Shown here in pieces: positions 43,324 through 52,154 of a stretch of DNA of 64,000 nt (positions within the stretch are counted from its first letter, which is position 1; every line of letters starts with the position of its first letter). The position numbers and the translations under genes were made by a program. A model generated the notes under the pieces. That model saw nothing but the letters and a program-made list of their open reading frames with translations. It was not told the DNA's origin and ran no database searches. Source of the DNA: an uncultured Bacteroides sp. (GTDB taxonomy: Bacteria > Bacteroidota > Bacteroidia > Bacteroidales > UBA932); NCBI GenBank assembly GCA_945874355.1, contig CAMCGB010000008.1, positions 1 to 64,000 on the forward strand. The letters run 5' to 3'.

Positions 43324-45764
43324 CTTTTCATAAATGCGTCAAGAATGCTCTGGAGCGAATTGAGGTCGCTTACCAGCACCTGCCTGGGCTTTGAACCCTC
43401 CTGAGGTCCCACTATGCCGGCCGCTTCGAGCTGGTCCATCACTTTGCCCGAGCGGGCGTAACCCATACCGAGTTTACGCTGCAGGTCAGAGGTCGAACCT
43501 TTCTGGGTCGTAACGACCAGCTTGGCCGCCTCTTCGAAATTGTCGTCCAGATTGCCCATATCAATGCTGCCCTTCTCGCCGGAGGCGCTCCCGTCAGAGC
43601 CTGCTTCGCCGACTTCAGGCAGGTAGTAAGGCGTGTTGTAACTCTTCTGGTAGCCCTTCTGGGCGCTGATCGAGTTGCAGATGGCTTCGGTCTCGTCGCC
43701 CGTGATGAGGGCGCACTGTATGCGTTCAGACTCGATTCCGGCAGAGAATATCATATCGCCCCTTCCTATCAGCTTCTCGGCTCCGGGGCTTCCGAGTATG
43801 GTCATTGAGTCGGTCTTGGAGGCTACCCTGAAGGCAATCCTCATAGGGAAGTTACTCTTGATGATACCCGAAATCACATCCACTGAAGGCCTCTGGGTGG
43901 CAAGAATCACGTGCAGACCTGCGGCCCTTCCCTTCTGCGCCAGACGGATGATGGAGTTGGTGATGCTGCGGCTTGCAGCCTTCGCCTCGGGCGAGCTCCC
44001 GGTCATCATAGTAAGGTCGGCATACTCGTCCACCACGACCACCAGATATGGCAGGAACCTGTGGCCCTTCTCGGGGCTGAGGTGCCTCTGCTTGAACTTC
44101 TCGTTGTATAGGGTCAGCTTGTTCACTCCGGCCTTGCTCAGCAGCTCGTAGCGCTGGTCCATCTCCACGCACAGCGAACGGAGCACCTTCTCGGCCGCCT
44201 TAGCTGACTTGGCTATGGCTCCCGCCATTTCCTCGCTCTCGTCTCCCGCGTCGGGAAGAACTGCAAGGTAGTGGTACAGCAATGAGGCGTAAGAGGAGAA
44301 CTCCACCATCTTCGGGTCAATGAAGACGAACTTCAGCTCCGAAGGATGCTTGCTGTACAGGAGGGAGCTGACTATTACATTGAGTCCCACTGACTTACCT
44401 TGCTGGGTCGCACCCGCAATCAGAAGGTGGGGAGCTTCGGTGAGGTCGAATACCTTCACCTTCTGGGTGATGGTATATCCTATGGCTACAGGCAGCAGGG
44501 CCTTGCTGTTACGGAAAGCGGGGTCGTTGAGCAGCTGCTTCAAAGGCACTATAGAAGCGTAGTCGTTCGCCACCTCAATACCCACGGCATCGGGCAGAGT
44601 AGTCACTCTCACACCCTTGGCATTGAGCGACATACCTATATCTTCCTGGAGTTTCTTGATGTCTGCAATCTTCACTCCCGGAGCAGGATATACTTTGTAA
44701 AGAGTCACTGTAGGACCCACCTGGGCCTTGACGTCGTTTATCTGAATCCTGTAGTTCGCAAGGGCCGCGCGGATTTTGTTGTTGTTGCGCGTCAACTCCT
44801 CGCCGGACACTTCATGCCTGCCGGAAGAGTGGCTCAGCAGCAGGTCGAGCGAAGGCGGGAAACTGAACTTGGGCAGCCCGTCGGGCGGATCCAACCTGTT
44901 GTCTATTGGTTTGAGTTCCTTGATCTCGGCATCCAGGGAGTCGTCCGAGATGACTTCAAAACTCTCAGGGGCAGCCCCTTCTTCCTGCACCTCCGTCTCC
45001 TTCTTCTCTGTCACCTGGGGCTCAGGGCTCTGGACGCTAACTTGTTCTGCTACTACGGCCTTCTCTTCTATCTCCTCTGCTGCCTGCTCGATATCCCCGA
45101 TAGTTTCTTCCGGCTCTTCTACACTCTCCGGCTCTTCCTCTTCTTCTACACTCTCTTCGAGCCTTTCCTCCTTCACCTCCTTGACTTTCTTTTTCTTTCC
45201 GCCCTTTCCCAGGCCCGCCAACCAGTGGCTGAAAGCCTTTGAGGAGAAGAGCAGAAGCAGGGCGAGGAGCACCACCAGGGTAGCCGCGGTGACTCCCATA
45301 CCCACGAGGTCGGACCACCAGTCTATGACATAGGCTCCGAGCCTTCCGCCCAGTCCTCCGCCGAAAATATATCCCAAAGAAGCAAGCTTCGAAATGTAGG
45401 CCAGTATGAGCGATGCGATAAAAGCTCCGAACAGGGCTATCAGCGTGGTTTTCAGCAGACTCTGCTTCCACTTGCCGGACAGCAGCCTTACTGTGAGCGC
45501 TCCCAGAATCAGAAGCAGGGCATAACTGCCGAGGCCGAAAAGACGGCAGACCAGCAGATGCCCGGTCTTTATGCCGAGCTTGCCTGCGGCGTTGTGTGCG
45601 CTGTCGGACGACGGAGACTCCAGCAGGCTCATATCAGCCTGCCAGGTGAAGAGGTATGAGGTGGTAGAAATGAGGATGAAGAGGGTGAAAGCCCCGACAA
45701 GAAGACCCAATATCTTGATGGCGGAGGCCTTCTCGTCTTCATCCCAGGTCTTCAATAATTTCAT
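43320..45764 (-). CDS. ftsK: DNA translocase FtsK/SpoIIIE
   Basis: This 814-residue translocase has four N-terminal transmembrane helices within about residues 18-175. An acidic, Glu-rich linker (about 190-270) leads to the RecA-like motor, whose P-loop GATQQGKS has Lys457, with VVVDEYADL as Walker B. A C-terminal gamma winged-helix domain (TSDLQRKLGMGYARSGKVMDQLEAAG) recognises oriented chromosome sequences. It pumps chromosome termini through the division septum. Middle gene of DUF4290-ftsK-LolA. Confidence 0.96.
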   Translation of the reverse strand: MKLLKTWDEDEKASAIKILGLLVGAFTLFILISTTSYLFTWQADMSLLESPSSDSAHNAAGKLGIKTGHLLVCRLFGLGSYALLLILGALTVRLLSGKWKQSLLKTTLIALFGAFIASLILAYISKLASLGYIFGGGLGGRLGAYVIDWWSDLVGMGVTAATLVVLLALLLLFSSKAFSHWLAGLGKGGKKKKVKEVKEERLEESVEEEEEPESVEEPEETIGDIEQAAEEIEEKAVVAEQVSVQSPEPQVTEKKETEVQEEGAAPESFEVISDDSLDAEIKELKPIDNRLDPPDGLPKFSFPPSLDLLLSHSSGRHEVSGEELTRNNNKIRAALANYRIQINDVKAQVGPTVTLYKVYPAPGVKIADIKKLQEDIGMSLNAKGVRVTTLPDAVGIEVANDYASIVPLKQLLNDPAFRNSKALLPVAIGYTITQKVKVFDLTEAPHLLIAGATQQGKSVGLNVIVSSLLYSKHPSELKFVFIDPKMVEFSSYASLLYHYLAVLPDAGDESEEMAGAIAKSAKAAEKVLRSLCVEMDQRYELLSKAGVNKLTLYNEKFKQRHLSPEKGHRFLPYLVVVVDEYADLTMMTGSSPEAKAASRSITNSIIRLAQKGRAAGLHVILATQRPSVDVISGIIKSNFPMRIAFRVASKTDSMTILGSPGAEKLIGRGDMIFSAGIESERIQCALITGDETEAICNSISAQKGYQKSYNTPYYLPEVGEAGSDGSASGEKGSIDMGNLDDNFEEAAKLVVTTQKGSTSDLQRKLGMGYARSGKVMDQLEAAGIVGPQEGSKPRQVLVSDLNSLQSILDAFMKR

Positions 45765-45777
45765 TGTCAGTTACTTT

Positions 45778-46446
45778 CTATTTCTTCTTGTTGCCTCTGC
45801 GATTGTTCTTCTGTTTGCGGTTCTTGCCCTGGGGATTAGGCCCTATTCCAAGTCCGGGACGGCTGAAGTTCAACTCCGGCGACACCTTGCCCAGACTCAT
45901 CCCTTCCGGAACCTTGAGCCTGTACTCCGAGATAGCTTCGATGTCTTTGAAAATGGTCTCGTCAGCCACGCTGTCCTTATTCCAGATAAGGTACTGCTGG
46001 CGCATATACAGGGCGAGGCAGCGTATCATCTCGGTCTTCACCTCCGAGTCTTCCTCCTCGCAGAGCAGATTGATGATCTTCTCGATATTCCTCCCGTAAT
46101 GGGCCGCCTTGACCTTGGTGTCCTTCATAGGAAGGGGTACGGGATTGGTACTGAACTGCTCCTTCTCGGGGCAGGGGTAGGGGGCGTCCACGTCCAGGTC
46201 GAAGCCGGCTATCATATAGAGCTGGTCCCAAAGCTTGTGCTCATAGTTCTCGAGCTGGTGCACCCCGGGGTTCAGGGTCTCCATCACCTTGATTACTGCG
46301 GCGGCCTGGGAGCTGCGCTTCTGCCTGTCGGGTATCTCTTTCAGTTTCTGGACCATTTTCAACACATTACGCCCGTACTCGGGCATAGCCATCTTCTCGC
46401 GTGAAGTGTTGTAGTCCAGTCCTTGTTCCATATCTGTCTGATTCAT
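45778..46446 (-). CDS. DUF4290 family protein
   Basis: This 222-residue protein of a Bacteroidota-specific family contains LDYNTSREKMAMPEYGRNVLKMV near the start and HYGRNIEKIINLL in the middle. A very basic, Asn/Lys-rich C-terminal tail (KNRKQKNNRRGNKKK) could contact nucleic acid. The family has no known function. It is the first gene before ftsK, with a 13-bp gap, and has its own -7 box upstream. A link to division or chromosome handling is inference from position. Confidence 0.82.
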   Translation of the reverse strand: MNQTDMEQGLDYNTSREKMAMPEYGRNVLKMVQKLKEIPDRQKRSSQAAAVIKVMETLNPGVHQLENYEHKLWDQLYMIAGFDLDVDAPYPCPEKEQFSTNPVPLPMKDTKVKAAHYGRNIEKIINLLCEEEDSEVKTEMIRCLALYMRQQYLIWNKDSVADETIFKDIEAISEYRLKVPEGMSLGKVSPELNFSRPGLGIGPNPQGKNRKQKNNRRGNKKK

Positions 46447-46512
46447 AATCCTGTCCTGTTGTTTAACGCTACTGTCCTTCCCTGCGTCTTGGCCGAGGGG
46501 CCACGCAGATTA

Positions 46513-46520
46513 CAAAGATA
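46513..46520 (-). promoter_or_regulatory. -7 box of the DUF4290-ftsK-LolA operon
   Basis: The minus strand reads TATCTTTG in the gap between the apbE and DUF4290 genes, with a leader of about 60 nt. No clear -33 element. Confidence 0.5.
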
Positions 46521-46538
46521 TGCAAAAGAATTGATATT

Positions 46539-47489
46539 TCACCTCTCGATATTGAAGCCTTCGGAGGCCCAGCTCGAGTCCGCACAAATCAGAAGCCCCT
46601 CAATATCATCGTGACTTTCAATAAATTCCCTTGCCTTTTCGGGTCCCATCACCATACAGGCCGTAGCATAGGCGTCCGCCTGAGCCGCCGTGGGGGCCAC
46701 AATAGTGGCGCTGAGCAGATTGTGCTCCACCGGACGTCCGCTCTTGGGGTCTATTGTGTGGGCGTATTTCTTGCCTTCGCGAATGTAGAACTTGCGGTAG
46801 TTGCCCGAGGTGACGATTCCGCAAGGCCCTCCGTCCGAGCGCCATACGGAGTTCAGCTTTGCTCCCGGGGTGTCGTTCCCGTCTATAGGCTCGTCCACTC
46901 CTATAGCCCAGCCCTTTCCCGAAGGATTCAGCCCGTCGCAGTAGATTTCTCCTATGTCCACGAGCATATCCTTTACCCCTATGGAATACAGGTATGAGGC
47001 TATCAGGTCGCAGCTGTATCCCTGAGCTATGGCGTTGAAATTAAATATTTTACCTTCTTTGCTCCGGGCAAGGGCTTCTGCAATCTGCTCTTCATCAGGG
47101 AATTCCCCGGACTTGAACCCGAAGCCCCACAGGTCGTAGAGCGGCGCCGCCGTGACGCTGAAAGCCCCGTCAGTCTGACCGCTGTATAACTCGCTCAGGC
47201 GCACAAGAGCGGTAAATATGCTGTCGGGGGCGGTATCTTCACCCCGGTTGCGCTGCGAAAGTATGGAATTCTTATTGTAGCCCGAGATGCTGAAATCAAT
47301 CCCGGTAAGCAGCGAGTCTATCTTCGAGGCAATCTGAGCGTGGCTCACTTTCACGCCTTTGAGATTGGCCTTGACGGTGTAGGTGCCTCCCTGGGCATAA
47401 CCGCTGAACACCTCGTAGCGCCCCTTGCTGCAGGAGGGAAGGAGAGTGAGACATATGATAATAAGAAGAAAAAATTGACGTCTGTTCAT
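46539..47489 (-). CDS. apbE: FAD:protein FMN transferase (ApbE family lipoprotein)
   Basis: This 316-residue lipoprotein (lipobox LPSC, Cys20) transfers FMN from FAD to threonines of exported flavoproteins such as the Rnf and Nqr subunits. ApbE motifs present are FSVTAAPLYDLWGFG, NFNAIAQGYSCDLI, DIGEIYCDG (usually DIGGE) and HTIDPKSGRPV. AQADAYATACMVMG carries the metal-binding Asp. A 15-codon upstream extension lacks a signal peptide and contains the promoter, so the ATG at 47489 is used. No Rnf or Nqr genes are in the window. Confidence 0.93.
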   Translation of the reverse strand: MNRRQFFLLIIICLTLLPSCSKGRYEVFSGYAQGGTYTVKANLKGVKVSHAQIASKIDSLLTGIDFSISGYNKNSILSQRNRGEDTAPDSIFTALVRLSELYSGQTDGAFSVTAAPLYDLWGFGFKSGEFPDEEQIAEALARSKEGKIFNFNAIAQGYSCDLIASYLYSIGVKDMLVDIGEIYCDGLNPSGKGWAIGVDEPIDGNDTPGAKLNSVWRSDGGPCGIVTSGNYRKFYIREGKKYAHTIDPKSGRPVEHNLLSATIVAPTAAQADAYATACMVMGPEKAREFIESHDDIEGLLICADSSWASEGFNIER

Positions 47490-47510
47490 ACCTTCGGCAA
47501 AGATTTTGCA

Positions 47511-47518
47511 CAAATTTA
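47511..47518 (-). promoter_or_regulatory. -7 box of apbE
   Basis: The minus strand reads TAAATTTG, 21 nt before the apbE ATG at 47489. It lies inside the longer open frame, supporting the shorter start. Confidence 0.5.
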
Positions 47519-47579
47519 GATGTTTTTCGCGCAATTATGCGCATATTTGCATTTTGTAACGGTTTCGAAACGGATTTTT

Positions 47580-48605
47580 ATGAATTTATTGAAGACATCC
47601 GCTGTTGTATTGCTGTCCGCCCTTGTTCTCTGCATTTCCTGCAAGAAGGATGAAGACAGCTCCAAACTATATCTTGACGGGAGCCTGAAAATCACCTTCC
47701 CCACTTATGCGGCTCAGGGGTACACCAAGTCTTTCAGCCTTGACACCCTCACCACCCTGTCAAGGGACGACGACAAGCCCATAGGATATTATTATGTCAA
47801 TCCGTTCACTGCCGTTACCGACACTCTGATTGAGCCCGACGGAACTGTCCGTGCCACCAAGTTCTCCATCACCGTTCCCTATGACACCCTGGGCAACATT
47901 CACCTGACCCTCGGAGTCTTCTCGTCCGACGAGTACTACGGAAAGACGGCCGGAGCAGATTTCGTGGTGGTAAAAGAAGGTTTAGACGGCAAGGGATCCA
48001 TCACCGGCTATGATGCCAGAACCAGCGACCTCAAGTTTATCGACTCCCGCGACAACCGCCGCTACGATGCCGCCAGGGTAGGTTCCCTGTGGTGGATGAG
48101 GCAGAACCTCGCCTGGGACGGGGACGGCGTGGCTTTCAGGGGCTATGATGTGATGTCGGGAGTGTTCGGAAGGTTCTACACCTGGAACCAGGCCCAGACC
48201 GCCTGCCCCGAGGGCTGGAGACTCCCCACTGAAAAGGACTGGAATTCGCTTGCCAGGGCTTATGACCCCGAGGCCGCCGAAGGCGCTGATTATAAGGGGC
48301 TTGCCACCCGCATAATGGGCAGCCTGTATTTCAACGGCACCCGTATGTGGACTTATTTCAAGGATATGGACATCAAGAACGATAGCGGCCTCTCTGTTAT
48401 GCCCGTCGGCTATGCCGCCCTGGCTACGGACGATGTTTTCAACTTTACTGCCCTCTATACTTATGCCGCGTTCTGGACAGCCGACCAGAAGGACTCCCAG
48501 GGGCTTTTCCGCTACCTCTACCAGGACAGGAACATAGTCTATCTCGGGAAAGCTGACAAAGACTCCTTCGCCGCCACAGTGCGCTGCGTCAAGGACGCCG
48601 AATAG
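47580..48605 (+). CDS. FISUMP-domain lipoprotein
   Basis: This 341-residue protein has a hydrophobic leader (residues 4-20) and Cys21 followed by KKDED, so it is probably a surface or outer-membrane lipoprotein. The N-terminal half contains beta-rich stretches without a recognised family. The C-terminal half (about 165-340) has the Fibrobacter-succinogenes major paralogous domain: WWMRQNLAWDG, FYTWNQAQTACPEGWRLPTEKDW, LSVMPVGYA and a final VRC. The function of FISUMP proteins is unknown; the domain looks lectin-like. The frame opens at 47520, but the leader begins at the ATG at 47580. Confidence 0.82.
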   Translation: MNLLKTSAVVLLSALVLCISCKKDEDSSKLYLDGSLKITFPTYAAQGYTKSFSLDTLTTLSRDDDKPIGYYYVNPFTAVTDTLIEPDGTVRATKFSITVPYDTLGNIHLTLGVFSSDEYYGKTAGADFVVVKEGLDGKGSITGYDARTSDLKFIDSRDNRRYDAARVGSLWWMRQNLAWDGDGVAFRGYDVMSGVFGRFYTWNQAQTACPEGWRLPTEKDWNSLARAYDPEAAEGADYKGLATRIMGSLYFNGTRMWTYFKDMDIKNDSGLSVMPVGYAALATDDVFNFTALYTYAAFWTADQKDSQGLFRYLYQDRNIVYLGKADKDSFAATVRCVKDAE

Positions 48606-48607
48606 GT

Positions 48608-49705
48608 TTACAGGCTGCATATAGTCTCAAGTATGAATATGAGTCCCTCGCCGAGTGCTTCGGTGAGGGATTTCAGTATATGCGCTTTCCATCCAAGGCC
48701 GCTGAGCGCTGTAAGGGCAAGAGAGCACATCAGAAACAGCTCGCACACCCCGACAGCAAGCAAGTTGGTGAGAATGAAATACTTGGGAAAGGTCCTGAAT
48801 TTCACCCACAGGAGCGGCGCCGTTGCGGCCTGGCAGCAGATTGCGGTGCAGGCGGCGTCCCAGACCTTCTTCCCGAGCTCGTGGCGCTTCCCCCGGGGGT
48901 ATATTTCCTGAAGAGTAGGAAGGACGAAGACGATGGAGGCGACAGCGAGGTAGGAAAGCTGGAAACTCAGCGACCTGATGCTGCCGGGCCTTATGCAGAG
49001 CTGGATCAGCAGGGCGGCGCAGAGTATGTCGCGTCTGCGTGCCATCCTGGAGGGGAAGAATTTCGAGATTTCGCTGAGGATTATAAACAGGAGAGCCCTC
49101 ACCAGTGAATCGGAAGCGCCGCACATAAGAGTGTAGAACAGGGACAGACCAACGGTAAGAATGCCCCTCAGAAGCCTGGACACCCGGAACCCGCCCAAAG
49201 GGGAGAGCAGGAACTGGAGAATGGAGTAGATAAGGCCGAGGTGCAGCCCCGACAGGGCCAGAAGATGCGAAGCTCCGGCATCGCGGAAAGTCTGTTGCAA
49301 GTCCTTACTGAGGCCGCTTTTGTCCGCACACAGAAGAGCCTTTGCAAGAGCGGGGAGCTCCTCGCTGCTCCAGTCAATCTCTTCTATCCCGGAGATGAAA
49401 GACAGTCGCGCCTTCTCGGGCAAGCGGGGCTCAAGGGCGGAGGGAATTGTGCTGATGCCCACACTTAAGCCGGACAGCAGACCCGCAAGAAGAAAACATA
49501 GCGCGTAGGCTCCCAGGGGCCTTTTCTTTCTCATACACCAGAGAATCAAAGCTCCCAGCGCGGTAGAGCAGATAAGGCAGAGGGTCGGAAAGGCATCCTG
49601 TCTGCCGGAAGGCATAAGGGCGCAGCCCAGGGCCACCCCCAGGGCAAAAGGCAGGGAGAGCTCCATTATGCCTTTGTCGGTCCTTTTGGATTTGAAGTCT
49701 TCCAT
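48608..49705 (-). CDS. Short ComEC/Rec2-family membrane protein
   Basis: This 365-residue polytopic protein has the ComEC competence-domain core HLLALSGLHLGLIY and GASDSLVRALLF. Full ComEC is usually about 650-800 residues, with an N-terminal OB-like domain (DUF4131) and a C-terminal metallo-beta-lactamase domain. Here both are missing or reduced, leaving the membrane channel part. DNA-uptake competence is inferred from family only. A TACTTTTG box lies at 49740-49747. The frame opens further upstream at 49783; I use the ATG at 49705, just after the box. Confidence 0.82.
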   Translation of the reverse strand: MEDFKSKRTDKGIMELSLPFALGVALGCALMPSGRQDAFPTLCLICSTALGALILWCMRKKRPLGAYALCFLLAGLLSGLSVGISTIPSALEPRLPEKARLSFISGIEEIDWSSEELPALAKALLCADKSGLSKDLQQTFRDAGASHLLALSGLHLGLIYSILQFLLSPLGGFRVSRLLRGILTVGLSLFYTLMCGASDSLVRALLFIILSEISKFFPSRMARRRDILCAALLIQLCIRPGSIRSLSFQLSYLAVASIVFVLPTLQEIYPRGKRHELGKKVWDAACTAICCQAATAPLLWVKFRTFPKYFILTNLLAVGVCELFLMCSLALTALSGLGWKAHILKSLTEALGEGLIFILETICSL

Positions 49706-49739
49706 ATTGTCAAGTTTGAGATTTTTATCCCGACAGGCC

Positions 49740-49747
49740 CAAAAGTA
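49740..49747 (-). promoter_or_regulatory. -7 box of the ComEC-like gene
   Basis: The minus strand reads TACTTTTG, about 34 nt before the ATG at 49705. No good -33 element. Confidence 0.45.
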
Positions 49748-49812
49748 AGTATTATTTTGTAATTTTGTAAGCATTTTCGACAAATTGCCAAATCGCTTAC
49801 ATTTTTAACGTT

Positions 49813-51027
49813 ATGATAGTACTAGTAATCAACTGCGGCAGCTCTTCAATCAAGTATCAGCTTCTTGACATGAAGGGCGATGATGTTTACGACCTTCTCG
49901 CCAAAGGTCTTGTAGAAAAGATAGGCCTTCCCGATTCGAATCTTGTGCACAAGCCCAGCGGCAAGGAGCCCTATAAGCTCGTATGCCCCATACCCGACCA
50001 CAAAGTCGGCATCAAAGTGGTGCTGGATGCGCTGGTTGACCCCTCCCACGGAGTTCTCAAGAGCTTTGACGACATCGAAGCCGTAGGCCACCGCATCGTG
50101 CAGGGCGCCGACTTCTTCTCAGGAAGTACTCTGGTCGATGAGGACGTGATCAGCAAGATCGAGATATGCTGCGACTTCGCCCCTCTTCACAACCCTGCCC
50201 ATCTGCTCGGCATCAGGGCCATCTCCAATGTGCTTCCCGACGTGCCCCAGGTGGTTACTTTCGATACCGCCTTCCACCAGACAATGCAGCCCCAGGCCTA
50301 TATGTACGCCCTTCCTTATGAGTACTACACCAAGTACCGCGTAAGGCGTTACGGCGCTCACGGTACTTCCCACCAGTATGTATCCGCAAGAGGAGCCAAG
50401 GTCTGCGGCCTCGACCTGGAGAATTCCAAAATCATCACCTGCCATATGGGCAACGGAAGCTCTATCACAGCAGTGCAGAACGGCAAGTGCGTGGATACCT
50501 CTATGGGATTCACCCCTCTCGAGGGTATGATTATGGGCACCCGCTGCGGCAACATCGACGCCAATGTGGTTCCCTACTTGATGAAGAAGGAGAATCTCAC
50601 CCCCGACCAGATGACCGACATAATGAACAAGAAGAGCGGCTTCCTCGGACTGTCAGGCAAGACCTCCGATATGAGGGATATGTGCGACCTGGCCGCAGGC
50701 GGTGACGAGAGGGCGAAGATAGTGCTCAAGAAGGTGGTTCTCGACACCGTGAAGAACATCGGTGCCTATGCCGCCGAGATGAACGGCGTGGACCTTCTGG
50801 TATTCACCGCCGGAATAGGGGAGAACAATCCCTGGCTCCGCAAGGCCATCTGCGACAACCTCACTTATCTTGGAGTCAAGATTGACGACGAGGTCAACGA
50901 GAACGCTCACGGCGACGTCATCTTCTCTACTCCCGACTCTAAGGTCAAGGTGGCTCTCATCCCCACCAACGAGGAGCTCGTAATAGCCCGCGACACTATG
51001 CGCATCGTATCAGAAATGGACAATTAA
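49813..51027 (+). CDS. ackA: Acetate kinase
   Basis: This 404-residue ASKHA-fold kinase makes ATP from acetyl phosphate. Family motifs present are NCGSSSIKY at the N-terminus, HRIVQGADF, FDTAFHQTM, RYGAHGTSH, CHMGNGSSI, DTSMGFTPLEG and FTAGIGENN. It is followed 12 bp later by pduL, so the pair catalyses acyl-CoA to acyl phosphate to acid plus ATP, the usual substrate-level phosphorylation of fermenting Bacteroidales. No clear promoter box was found in the 105 bp before the ATG. Confidence 0.97.
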   Translation: MIVLVINCGSSSIKYQLLDMKGDDVYDLLAKGLVEKIGLPDSNLVHKPSGKEPYKLVCPIPDHKVGIKVVLDALVDPSHGVLKSFDDIEAVGHRIVQGADFFSGSTLVDEDVISKIEICCDFAPLHNPAHLLGIRAISNVLPDVPQVVTFDTAFHQTMQPQAYMYALPYEYYTKYRVRRYGAHGTSHQYVSARGAKVCGLDLENSKIITCHMGNGSSITAVQNGKCVDTSMGFTPLEGMIMGTRCGNIDANVVPYLMKKENLTPDQMTDIMNKKSGFLGLSGKTSDMRDMCDLAAGGDERAKIVLKKVVLDTVKNIGAYAAEMNGVDLLVFTAGIGENNPWLRKAICDNLTYLGVKIDDEVNENAHGDVIFSTPDSKVKVALIPTNEELVIARDTMRIVSEMDN

Positions 51028-51039
51028 TCAAATACCCTT

Positions 51040-51612
51040 ATGAATAATTTCATCGTAGAAACATCAGCCCGTCACGTGCACGTGACCCGCGAAGCCCTCG
51101 ATATCCTTTTCGGCAAAGGTTTCGAGCTTGAGGTCAAGAAGCCCCTTTCCCAGCCCGGCCAGTACGCCTCAAACCAGAAAGTGGAGGTAGTAGGACCTAA
51201 GTCCAGCCTCAAGTGCTCAATCCTCGGACCTGTACGTCCCGAGAACCAGGTCGAGCTTTCATTCACTGATGCCCGCACACTCGGTATCGTGGCTCCCATC
51301 AGGGAGAGTGCCGATATCGCCGGAAGCGCTCCCTGCAAGATTATCGGTCCTTGCGGAGAAGTGGAGCTCAGCGAAGGAGTAATCATCGCCAAGAGGCACG
51401 TCCATATGACCCCTGAAGACGCAAAGGTCTTCGGAGTTGAGAACGGTCAGATTGTATCTGTGGAGATTGAGCAGCCTACCGGCCGCAAGCTCGTCTTCGG
51501 CGACACCGTAGTCAGAGTGTCACCCAAGTATGCTCTCGCAATGCACATCGACACCGATGAGGCAAATGCCGCAGCCTGCAGCGGAGAGATTACCGGACAT
51601 ATCGTAGGCTAG
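51040..51612 (+). CDS. pduL: PduL-type phosphate acyltransferase
   Basis: This 190-residue zinc-dependent phosphotransacylase is unrelated to Pta. Two PTAC repeats carry the metal-binding histidines: SARHVHVT (His12, His14) and AKRHVHMTPEDA. It exchanges CoA for phosphate on acetyl- or propionyl-CoA and hands the product to AckA. The N-terminal microcompartment-targeting peptide of 1,2-propanediol PduL is absent and no shell proteins are nearby, so this is a free cytosolic form. The stop overlaps the rsmD stop by 4 bp (convergent). Confidence 0.93.
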   Translation: MNNFIVETSARHVHVTREALDILFGKGFELEVKKPLSQPGQYASNQKVEVVGPKSSLKCSILGPVRPENQVELSFTDARTLGIVAPIRESADIAGSAPCKIIGPCGEVELSEGVIIAKRHVHMTPEDAKVFGVENGQIVSVEIEQPTGRKLVFGDTVVRVSPKYALAMHIDTDEANAAACSGEITGHIVG

Positions 51613-52154
51613 TCCTGCGACGGAGTCTCGAAAATAGAGAAATGTACCCTCCCATACGTCTTTTCTTTCTTGAAAAGCGTGTGGGAGGAAAAATTATATT
51701 CGCCTCCGTGCTCAAGAATGAAATAGCATCCGGGGTGCAGGATGCCGCTTGAAAGAACCTTGTCGGGAATGCTGTCCAGGCCCTGAAGCGCGTATGGAGG
51801 ATCGGCGAAAACTATGTCGAACTTCTCGCGGCAGATGGGCAGGAAGTCGAATACGTTTGCGTGCACGACGCTAAGATTCCCTAGGCCCAGCTTGCGCGCC
51901 TCAGAGCGTATGAAAGAGGCGTTGTCGCGGTTCATCTCTATGCTGTAAACCCTGTCGGCTCCCCTCGAAGCGAACTCGAAACCTATCGCTCCGGTGCCTG
52001 CAAACAAGTCCAGCACCTTGAGGCCCTCAAACTCGTACTCGTTGTCGAGCATATTGAAGAGCCCTTCCTTCGCAAAGTCTGTCGTAGGCCTTGCGTTGTA
52101 CTCCGAAGGGGGAAGAATGACCCTTCCTTTGAGTTTTCCTCCGATTATCCTCAT
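51609..52154 (-). CDS. rsmD: 16S rRNA (guanine-966 N2) methyltransferase RsmD
   Basis: This 181-residue protein begins MRIIGGKLKGR, as RsmD does, with RPTTDFAKEGLFNML. The AdoMet motif is DLFAGTGAIGFEFASRGA and the catalytic motif FADPPY. A much longer frame to 52412 exists, but it runs back through the DUF3822 gene, and the family start is at 52154. It overlaps the DUF3822 gene by 4 bp, a pairing common in Bacteroidota. Confidence 0.95.
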   Translation of the reverse strand: MRIIGGKLKGRVILPPSEYNARPTTDFAKEGLFNMLDNEYEFEGLKVLDLFAGTGAIGFEFASRGADRVYSIEMNRDNASFIRSEARKLGLGNLSVVHANVFDFLPICREKFDIVFADPPYALQGLDSIPDKVLSSGILHPGCYFILEHGGEYNFSSHTLFKKEKTYGRVHFSIFETPSQD

